Assembly (NCBI GenBank): GCA_030267965.1
Contig: BRYA01000420.1
Location: 1-15,155 of the forward strand
Direction: 5' to 3'
Source: Triparma columacea
Taxonomy: Eukaryota; Sar; Bolidophyceae; Parmales; Triparmaceae
Length of the DNA stretch: 15,155 nt
The notes beneath the pieces were generated by a model. It saw only the letters and a program-made list of their open reading frames with translations, had not been told where the DNA came from and ran no database searches. Positions 1 through 7,853 of this stretch are shown piece by piece (the stretch's first letter is position 1; each line of letters opens with the position of its first letter). The position numbers were made by a program, and so were the translations under genes.

Positions 1-70
1 CTAACCCTAACCCTAACCCTAACCCTAACCCTAACCCTAACCCTAACCCTAACCCTAACCCTAACCCTAA
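1..70 (+). repeat. Telomere, (CCCTAA)n
   Basis: The window begins with ctaa followed by eleven uninterrupted ccctaa hexamers, and ends with a taatcc variant. This is the C-rich strand of a TTAGGG-type telomere read 5'->3', so the chromosome end lies to the left and the rest of the window is subtelomeric. The repeats are perfect up to the junction, which suggests a native or freshly healed terminus rather than an old interstitial block. Confidence 0.97.
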
Positions 71-542
71 TCCTCTCACTTCTCTCCAAAACTGCATTCT
101 TTCTCCTAATTCATCTTCATACACATCTTCTACACTTACACACATTATTTCACCTTATACTCTCCTCTCTTCTCTTCTCAACCCATAACTCTTTTCTAAA
201 ACCACACTCTTCTTCCTTTAATTCATCCCCATACACATCCACTACACTTCAATTATACTCACAAATTACTATAACACTGCCACAACTCTTCAAAATCTCA
301 TACAAACCTACAAAAATCTTCAATACCCACAAACTACTTTAACACTCACTTTTCTTTCTTCTCCACTTCCACAATACTCACAAACCACTTTAACACTCCC
401 ATCAATACATCAACTACACCTTCACACTACTAAAAAACTACTATAGCACTCCCACAATACTCAACATACACCAAACTTATACAACAATCACAACAAAACT
501 AAATCAAATTATTTTTTCCTACAAATGTTGCTGCCCTATTAG
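71..542. repeat. G-depleted subtelomeric spacer with degenerate repeats
   Basis: This stretch has no gene. Between 71 and 526 only three G residues occur on the + strand (94, 279, 446), so the region is almost purely A, C and T. It contains degenerate internal repeats. A block at 109-137 (attcatcttcatacacatc...) recurs at 221-249. A 19-nt block (acaaactactttaacactc-like) occurs at 261-279, 329-347, 380-398 and 433-451. The asymmetry has the same sense as the adjacent C-rich telomeric strand. The 3' UTR of the leftward START gene must begin here, but no poly(A) site can be fixed. Confidence 0.85.
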
Positions 543-3500
543 TCACTCCCCATCCTCATCTTCCGGCATAATACTGCTTACTTTAGCCTTCCCACCTCCT
601 ACCCCTACAATTTTTCCACCATCAGCGCCTCCAACACTTGCTCTCCTAATACTTTCGCTCAAAGTACCTGCTAGACCACCCTCAGCTTCAGCATCAACAC
701 TTGCTCTCCTTACACTCTCTCTTCTTCTAGCATCTCCAGATTCTGGAATGTATTCAACTGGCACTCTTGCTCTCATTGCATCATCAAACCACTCTGGCTT
801 CTCCTCCTCCCATATTTCCCAGTTTGCCTGTACCCAAGTTCTTACATCTACTTCAATTGATTTCCAATAATGTTTTGAGTTTGTAAAAATTGCCCATGCC
901 TTCTTTTTATCATCGGTTGAATTACTAAAGCGGGCAAGTGCACCATCTTTTCCTCTTTCCAAGCTGTAGAAGGTGCCCCAGTATTTTTTCTCAATGCTAG
1001 AGAAAAATACAGCAAACAACACAACTGTACATGGTGTCAATATTCCAACTACTGTCCATGCCAATTTTAGCTTCTCCTCTGCAATATCTCCCCTTTCAGC
1101 TATAATTATAGCTACTGGAAGACTTCCCATTGTCAATACAAATCCAAACATCCAATACATCCCTCCAATCTTATTAGGATGCCTAAACTGCACAATTGAA
1201 GTGAAGTCTCCCACCACTTTAACCAACACTCTGCAGATAATACTATTCACTATTTCTGCATTGCCACCAATAGGTATCCAATACCAAAAATCTCCTCTTA
1301 AGATCTTCACCAACAAATACAAACCAAGATCGGCCCCAATATACAAAGAAACCCATCTACCACCAAGTAGCCCTAACACAACAATTGTCATGCATCTTAT
1401 CACAAGCATACCTGCACTAAAGAGTGCCATTGAAACAAATATGATTAATCTTTTCGTGGGATTTGCAGGCACATACCCATAGAAGTCAGGAATTTGCTCT
1501 CTCTTCACCGGGTCAGTGTCAAAGTCATAATTTATAGTTGCTGATGCATAGCCTGTTGTCAAAGCTGAGACAACAACAGAGATCCAGGCTGCACTTGCAA
1601 CATTTCTATCATTTGTTACAATAGCCATAAATTGAATAAACACACCAGGGATTGCTTCAGCAAACATCTCAGATCCTTTCATGAAAGCCATCTCTTGCAG
1701 AGCATCAAATGATTGTCCAGCCTCTTGCTTTCCTCCCATTGCAACCCTGTAAGCATCAACAGCAGGTTTAAACCCTATCAAAATAGGAAACCATTCCCGA
1801 AGTACCCTCTTTATCCCCAACTTTCTGTTCTGTACCCAAACAGCAAACATTTGAATCCCAATTGAAGCTACCAAACTTGCCAAAGATGCCTTAAAGTACC
1901 CATACTTCTTATCTCTCCAAAACATGTTCGTCACATACACATCAGTCAGCAAGTCAGTCATGCTTGTGACAGCACCAAAGATTACCCTTGCCTTCAAGCC
2001 AATCTTTGAGTTCTTAAATAGATTCACAGCAATTGTCTCAATCATTGGCCTAAACCATTTGTAGTCTCTCATTACTTCTTCTACTTCAGTGTATTGATGG
2101 GCCCACTCGTCTACAGCATGCTTTGCAGTCGCTGTTGTTATTGTGATAACTTTCAGTGCACTTCCAATCTCCAAGCCTCTTGCTTCCTCCAAACTCCCAA
2201 CTTCTCCTTCATGTGTTGAACGTCTCCTCAGCTTATTTCTTATAATTGCGCACAACATTGTTCCAATAAACCTGTGCTGCTCCAGGAGCTCTCCCAGTGC
2301 CCTGTTTGCTGTGATGAAGTCTTTCACAACCGTGTCCTTACTCCCTCCCACTCTCATTGCCTTGACCCTCTTCATCAGCTGCTCTCCAAACCTCCTGCCA
2401 TCTTCTTCAGTAGCTTCAACGCAACTAAGAATGTTTTCAAAGTAGAAGGCAGCATCAATGCCAACAGCAAGGCGTCTCTTGGAACTTTTTCTTGCAGCAG
2501 CCTTAGTGGCCTCACCTCCAAGCTCTAACCTGGTGACAATCTCTACCTTCGTCTTCTTTTCTCCAATATTGCAGAACCTCACTGCAAAGTCCTCAAAAGC
2601 TCTTGACTTGGTACTTCCTACAGAAGAAAAGCTCCTGCTCACACCCCTGCTTACTCCCCTGCCCACTCCTCTCTCATTCATTGCTTCACTCATGATCACA
2701 ACAGTATTCTTGTCTGCTCTGAACAAGCGCATCTTTGAAACAAATTCTGCTTTGAAGTCTATAAGTGTAGTTTTGATGAGCTCCTTGGCCTTTACCTCTT
2801 TCTCAAAGCCTTCACTTGTCTTGCCATCTTCCCTAACTAACCCCTTGGTCTTAAGCCTGTCCCCATCCCAAAAGTAGGCTGCTGCGTCCTCAAAGCCTGT
2901 CCTCAGGGTAACCGAGATCATTCCCCAGCTTTTTCCTCCTTCCTCTGCTCCCACAGTTGGATGAATCATGTCAAATAGTGGTAAGAGTTTTGTGTCGCCC
3001 CTCACCTTGAGATCTTTCATCTTCTTGACAATCTCCATCCTCCTTGGCTTGTCTATCTCATTAGTCTTATCAAACTTTTTGCGCAAAGTTGATGCAGCAG
3101 TTAGGAACTTTGTAGCCAACTTTTCAATGACTGCAAAGGGTATGGGGCTGTTAAAGTCTACTTGTGTTTGGTATGTAGCTCTCGTTTGTGGAACACCACC
3201 CAAAGGAGGTAAAGATTCAAACATCCAGATTGTGTGCACAGTGCCAACAATGTGGCCAAACTTGACCGGGTGTTCCTTTGTCAAGTCATCTGTGCTCTGC
3301 GTATTAATCCACACAACATCTCTGCCGTCCACGGTTTCCTTTTCCATGTCATCTTTGTTCTGAAGTCCCTGTAAGCAAATCCAGGAATGCCAAGATCTCT
3401 AGTGACAAAGTAGTATAGTGAATGATTGTTGATGTTCTTCACAGTCAAGTCAACTATACCATATTGTTTTAGTGTTTTCATTGCATAGCGGCTGTTGATG

Positions 3501-6203
3501 TCTGTAATCTTTTGTGCTGCGCATTCATAAACACTCGCATCTACTGTTGTCGTTGCTATTGCGACACCATGTGAATCTCCATCAATGAAGCCCTTCATCT
3601 CAACATAATCATCGGGGCTTTCGAGTTCATACGCCCCAGTTCCTTCCTTGCACTTCTTGTAGAACTCCTTGCCTCTCTGAATTGCCTTTTCCTCCTCTTC
3701 TGTATAAGTTTGCTGCTCATTTTTTATAACTTTGGCAAGCAACTCTTGTGTAATCGAGTCCTTTTCGTCATCAGTTTTTGCAAACTTGTTCCTGATGTCA
3801 ATTATCACCTTTGCATAATTAGATGACAAGCGATTCATTACAAATGTTGGCACAGAACTCTTGATATCAACCCTGGAAGCATATGTGACGCGGCACTGAG
3901 GGGTCCCCTTATCAGTTGGTAGCGCTTGAAACATACATGTCGTTGTTGCAGATGCAAGAACAGTCCCAGAGCTTAATGGAAAATCGTTATCCAACAGGTT
4001 GGTGTCTTTGTACACTGTCCAACATGTCTTTCCTCCCTCCTCAAACTTCCACATACCAATTCTCCTCCACTCCCTATCAGATAATCCTCGTACCCCAAGA
4101 TTTCTCCTATGTAAGCACAGCTGTGAGTGATCGTTCAGCTTCTTTGTTTCAATCGCCTTGTCCTTGTACTTCTTTCCAAGCTTGGACTGTTCCTCCAATG
4201 AATCCTTGATGAACTCGTATGCAACACACTCTGCAAGTGTAGCATCGACGACTGTTTCGCAAAACCCGACGCCTAAAGAGTCTCCCTCAATGTGCACAAA
4301 CTTCATCTTCACCCTGGGATCTGGACACTTCACATCTTTGAATTTCTTGCTTGCCTTACAACTCATGTAGAACTCCTTACCCTCCTTGATTGCCTCCTCC
4401 TCCTCATCGGTATAATTTTGTGGCTCGTTCTTTATTATATTTGCGAGGGCCATGAGTGCCTCCTTGTCAATCTTGTGGTTGTTCTTAATCTTCTGGTGTT
4501 CGTTCAGTGCATTGCCATTGACGGGGTCTCGGGACGTAGCCGATCCCTTCTCTCCATCTCCCTGAGGCTCAACATGCACGATCTCGACGTCGTTCTCAAT
4601 GTCGTGTACGATAGCTTCTTCTTTGTCGAGCCCCCCGTTGCCGTTATCTTCAGTAACAATTCGCTCGTAGTCCTCTGAGTCTATTGAAGAAGGAGCTTTT
4701 GTAAGGGCTGCAGTGCCCATCTCTTCTGCAGCAGCCCTGAGCGCATCGTTCTCCTTCATCAACTTGTCGTTGATATATTTGAGGTTCTTTATCTCAACGA
4801 TGTGTTCGGCAATTTCTATCCCTTGAGCATTGACGAGCTTTGCTAATCTTTCGATTTCCTCCTCCGTCTTTGCAACTTTTACAAAGCTTTCAGGATTCAT
4901 TGGTACGGTCGAAGGGGCGGTCGTACGGCCGGCGGACGGCTGCACGGCACTACCATTATTACTGTCCGCAACCAGACCGGCGGCGTCCTCATGACCATTT
5001 TCAGAGTCTGCAGTAATTGCGATTATGGCGTTTGTAAGTCAAAATGAAAAAGAATTCCACTCGATGATGCATGCGATCGCCGCAGAAGCGCCCCACGCAG
5101 TCACCGCAGACGGACCCCACGCGGTCGCCGCAGATGGAACCCATGCGGTCGCCGCAGACGGAACCCACGCGGTCGCCGGGGACGGATCCCATGCGGTCGC
5201 TGGAGACGGATCCCATGCGGTCACCGCAGACTGGCGCGCGTTTCTGTGTAGAATATCAAGGGTCTCCCCCCATACAACCCCGTGAAACGAACTTACCTCG
5301 GTCTTGTCCAGCGTCCTCGTGAGAGCTTTTAGATTTAGCGACTGCAAAGGGGACAACATTGTTGCAAAAGTGAGAACAAATTACAAAGTTTCAACGCGCC
5401 CTCCCGCGACTCTCCCGCGACTCTCCTGCTTTCCCCTAGAGTATTAATATGTATTTTTTTATCCGGCGCTCAACGCACAACTTACCTTGTCCGGCGTCTT
5501 CATGTGACTTCTCAGTTGCTGCAGAGGAAACGACAGAGACGGAAGAGTGAGTAAAAGTGGCAAACTTCATCTTGTCCTCCCACACATCTCCCGTCCTCTC
5601 CTAAAGTATAAAGATGTTCTTTTCCTCCTCAAGCTCTTGACGTTTACTCACCTCGTCTGGCTTCCCCATGATCATTTTCAGATTCTGCGGGTGTGGAAAT
5701 GTTGATGTTTTTGAGCTTTTTTTAATCATTTCATCAGGCTTCCCAACGACCTATCATTTTCCCACTACACCACCAAATTGGCAACTTTCTTGTCTCACCC
5801 CCTACACAAACTCACCTTGTCCGGCGTCTCCATGAGGCCCATCAATATCAGCAGTTGCCCCAAGGTTGACAGCATAGTCATTTGCCTTAACGACATCAGC
5901 GGCAGTTTCGTGGCCTTCGGTTGCCTCAGCATCCCCAACAATAGCAGACTGATCCGCGGCGGAATCCGCGGCGGCCGCAAGAAGGACAGCAAGGTCAGTT
6001 GCAGCACTGACAATGTCTGCAGTTGTGCCATCGTGCGCAGTTCTCTTGACGGCGGCAACAAGGTTGTTGGCTGCCGATGCTGTAGATACAAGATCGACAG
6101 TATGTTGAGCTCTTGTTGCCCTCCTTAAGTTGGCCTTCAATCCAGCTATCTCTTTGTCCCTCTGCTTCAGGAGGATGGTGAAATCCTTCTCACTGTCCGC
6201 CAT
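543..6203 (-). CDS. Multi-START-domain membrane protein (5 exons, one apparent frameshift)
   Basis: Proposed exons, in transcription order: 6203-5816, 5684-5652, 5518-5486, 5341-5297, 5007-543. All four introns are GT-AG and phase 1. Exon 5 is open in two overlapping frames that join if one base is added in the A-run at 3335-3343, giving about 1654 residues. Approximate order: Ala-rich N-terminus with a short coiled coil (1-30); the repeated mini-exon peptide (118-177); a coiled coil (214-263); START-like domain 1 (392-572); START-like domain 2 (632-815); a degenerate third (858-1050); about 8-9 hydrophobic segments (1175-1505); a polar tail with RRxS motifs. Domains 1 and 2 share a preceding helix (IIKNEPQNYTDEEEEAIKEG against VIKNEQQTYTEEEEKAIQRG) and the RxLGxxG...DRE/YRDF...W core. 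START domains bind lipids. The membrane part, with a SMTDLLTDVYV helix and a later SEMFAEAIPGVFIQ helix, faintly recalls XK-family scramblases, which is an inference. The ATG at 6203 is the first Met of the coiled-coil exon. The frameshift could be a sequencing error or an early pseudogene lesion. Confidence 0.85.
3335..3343 (-). other. Apparent 1-nt deletion (frameshift) in START-like domain 2
   Basis: Upstream of this site domain 2 is encoded in one frame (...RDFRTKMTWK). Downstream it continues in the -1 frame (ETVDGRDVVWIN...). The first domain has the uninterrupted equivalent (REWRRIGMWKFEEGGKTCW). One extra A in the run on the coding strand joins the two halves without loss. A 38-nt intron (GT at the VTR codons, TTACAG acceptor) would also restore frame, but it would delete the conserved RDLGxxG block and has a poor donor. 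No canonical -1 slippery heptamer sits in frame here. Confidence 0.8.
5074..5234. repeat. 24-bp minisatellite in intron 4 of the START gene
   Basis: About 6.7 diverged copies of a 24-bp unit (like cggtcgccgcagacggaacc + cacg) begin at 5074, 5098, 5122, 5146, 5170, 5194 and 5218. The unit is a multiple of three and lacks stop codons, so several frames stay open on both strands (HAVAADGT-type on +, GSVCGDRM-type on -). Intron 4 is 289 nt. Without the array it would be about 125 nt, close to its sister introns, so the array is best seen as an expansion inside the intron. Confidence 0.85.
5297..5861 (-). repeat. Tandem array of duplicated mini-exons
   Basis: Five related peptides are encoded in succession: the end of exon 1 (ADIDGPHGDAGQ), exon 2 (ESENDHGEARR), exon 3 (ATEKSHEDAGQ), exon 4 (VAKSKSSHEDAGQDR) and, just outside this span, the start of exon 5 (DSENGHEDAAG). 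Exons 2 and 3 are exactly 33 nt and exon 4 is 45 nt. Every one is a symmetric phase 1-1 exon ending in G|GTRAGT. Introns 1-3 are 131, 133 and 144 nt. Introns 2 and 3 share a similar internal layout, so exon plus intron appears to have been duplicated as a unit. Any mini-exon could be skipped without a frameshift. Confidence 0.8.
5724..5763 (-). pseudogene. Decayed mini-exon copy inside intron 1
   Basis: On the - strand this stretch reads GAAAATGATAGG, then TTGGGAAGCCTGATGAA, then ATGATT. It aligns with the 3' part of exon 2 (GAAAATGATCATGGGGAAGC, then CAGACGAG, then GTGAGT), with a four-base insertion and a few substitutions. The donor GT has become AT and no AG acceptor is placed correctly. 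It therefore looks like a duplicated mini-exon that lost its splice sites. Confidence 0.6.
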
Positions 6204-6921
6204 CTGCCTGCGAAAGCGTGAGGGGCAAACACGACGAAGATGTTGGGTGAGCTGAGACGAATACTATTTGCGCACATACGTCGCCGCTGCTGCCGCAATA
6301 TCCATTTAATTGCTCAGGAGTCCAAATCCGGAAGGAAGTTGGGCCAGGCTGTTGTGTCCTCCTTCCTCCCTCCCTCCCCCCCCCCACCGTATCCTCCCTC
6401 CCCAACGATCCTTCCTCCGCCCTCGCCTTCTATACAAAAATCTCACCTTGTTTCGTCGCTATCCACTCCACTTCAGTGTCTCAAGTCCCTTTCTCGAGAA
6501 TCACCTGCCCTGCTTTAAAGCTCTCACAGTAGCACAGGCGATAAAAATATGTTTAAGGTGTGGGGAGTAACAAGTGAAAACAGCAGCAGTGTGAAGAAGT
6601 ATATTAATATTCTCGACAAGCCAATAGAGAAATTTGCCTCAATCCCCACCACTTCTTTACCTTGTTGGGGTTAAGTGGGGATCCCTAATGGAGCACCCAG
6701 CAGCCCCTAAAAAACGCCGTTGCAGCAAGTTGTCGATGAAATGAAAGTGTCTTTTTCCCTGTGAATCAGAATATTTTTTTACATCCCTCTTCTTGCACCA
6801 TGATGGCTCCATCGTAACTAATACACGAGAGAGATTGTGGTTTTAGACTAATACTCCACTGCGAAATAAACAAGCCTTCCCCCTCATTGACCCATTTCGC
6901 ATTTTACATGCAGGGCTGCGC
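6204..6921. promoter_or_regulatory. Spacer between the START and BART genes; likely START promoter
   Basis: No convincing gene is seen in these 718 bp. The part next to 6203 must hold the 5' UTR and promoter of the leftward START gene, and the part next to 6922 holds the BART 3' UTR. A pyrimidine tract at about 6359-6425 includes ten consecutive C (6376-6385), so the - strand is G-rich. An imperfect inverted repeat (atccccac near 6640, gtggggat near 6675) could form a hairpin. No TATA box or RNA gene could be assigned with confidence. Confidence 0.5.
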
Positions 6922-7714
6922 TCATGAGTTCCTTGCAGCATCTCTCATCATCTGCATAAAGATGTCAAAGTCGGCTGTGGCGGTAATTATCATTGCAAAA
7001 ATTGCCTCCTCCCCCTCAGGGTCTTTGTCGGTTGCTTTCTGGAGCTTTGAGAAAAAATCGTTAATTGTGCTAGATAGTCGGGTAATAAGGGAGGGGAGGG
7101 AGGGTAGGGGGGGCGGAAAGAGTTTGAGTTTGGGTTAAAATCCCAGAAAGCCACACCAACGCCCAATGCACCATGGTCACCCCAACCGAGTGCACTCCTC
7201 CAAAGTCTGCTTATCCCCTTGGCCTTCCCCACCCCTACCCCAAATTCTGCTGACTCCTTTCGTCTACTATCTCCCCCTCACCTTCCCTTGCTCTCTATAA
7301 AACCTTCCAGCTCACTCTCAAAAAGCAGTTGGTACTTTTCATAAAGTTCGGTGTACTCTAGTTTCATGACCCCAGTGGTCTCAATTTCTTCCTCGTCAAT
7401 GATGTGCGCATTGTCATTGACCCACTTCTCAAACTTCCCTGCAAAGTCATCGTTCTCATAGAAAAACTTTGAGACTGCGTCGTGAGAGCGCAATACGAAA
7501 CCCGAGTGACAGGTAGTAGACGAAATGAGTCAGCAGCTGCTGCTCAGCAAATAAACCGCATTACTTCCCCCATTTCCCCAGGCTGTTCCCCCCCCAACCT
7601 TCGTCCTGTCTTGATTAACCAGCTACCCGACTCTCCCCACTCACCCTCCTTCACAATGTCGACCTCGTCGGCCCCTTCCTTCGCCTCCTCGTATTTGCTC
7701 TCGTCCGACGGCAT
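6922..7714 (-). CDS. BART-domain protein (ARL2BP/CFAP36-like), 3 exons
   Basis: Proposed exons: 7714-7645, 7474-7282, 7069-6922. Intron 1 is 170 nt (phase 1) and intron 2 is 212 nt (phase 2). Together they encode 136 residues starting MPSDESKYEE and ending RDAARNS. From residue 24 onward the protein has the helical BART pattern: SKFFYENDDFAGKFEKW, then EYTELYEKYQLLFE, then a C-terminal ADFDIFMQMM segment. BART proteins such as ARL2BP bind GTP-loaded ARL2/ARL3 GTPases, and CFAP36 is a ciliary relative, so a role in small-GTPase or ciliary traffic is plausible. No in-frame ATG exists in exon 2 before a stop, so the upstream ATG exon is required. Human ARL2BP is slightly longer (163 residues). 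Assignment to ARL2BP rather than CFAP36 cannot be made by eye. Confidence 0.85.
7085..7115 (+). other. G-run cluster (G-quadruplex-type) in BART intron 2
   Basis: The + strand reads agggaggggagggagggtag followed by ggggggc, which gives five G-runs of three or more separated by single bases or short loops. In the leftward BART transcript the same bases form the C-rich pyrimidine tract upstream of the CTATCTAG acceptor. The simplest explanation is a splice polypyrimidine tract, with quadruplex potential on the template DNA strand. Confidence 0.6.
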
Positions 7715-7853
7715 TTGGAGATATGGGGGCAGTAAGGAACTGGTTTTTCTCCCTTCTCAATTAATTCTCAATTCCCTTCCTCATTTTGACCAAAATAGTT
7801 CACTTCCCTATCACGAAACGCTTCCTTCATCCTAGGACCCCTCCTCTTCAAAC
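7715..7853. promoter_or_regulatory. Short divergent promoter region
   Basis: Only 139 bp separate the BART start codon (-) from the RRM-RapZ start codon (+), so both promoters and 5' UTRs must share this space or overlap neighbouring sequence. It is rich in T/C stretches with an AT-rich centre (ctcaattaattctcaattcc). No defined TATA box was recognised. Confidence 0.5.

Noticed and set aside
973..1482. 169-codon + strand frame in the membrane-domain region
   Set aside because: It is antisense to conserved coding sequence, with low-complexity Ile/Thr/Pro composition.
3360..3405. A 38-nt intron as the explanation for the frame change in START domain 2
   Set aside because: It would delete the conserved RDLGxxG block shared with domain 1, has a poor donor, and is far shorter than the other introns (81-289 nt).
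5001..5359. Overlapping small frames on both strands with 8-residue repeats
   Set aside because: They arise because the 24-bp unit is stop-free. Retention of intron 4 hits a stop soon after the exon 4 junction.
6240..6570. Small + strand frames upstream of the START gene
   Set aside because: They are Pro/Ser-rich readings of C-tracts, with no domain, splice partner or conserved start.
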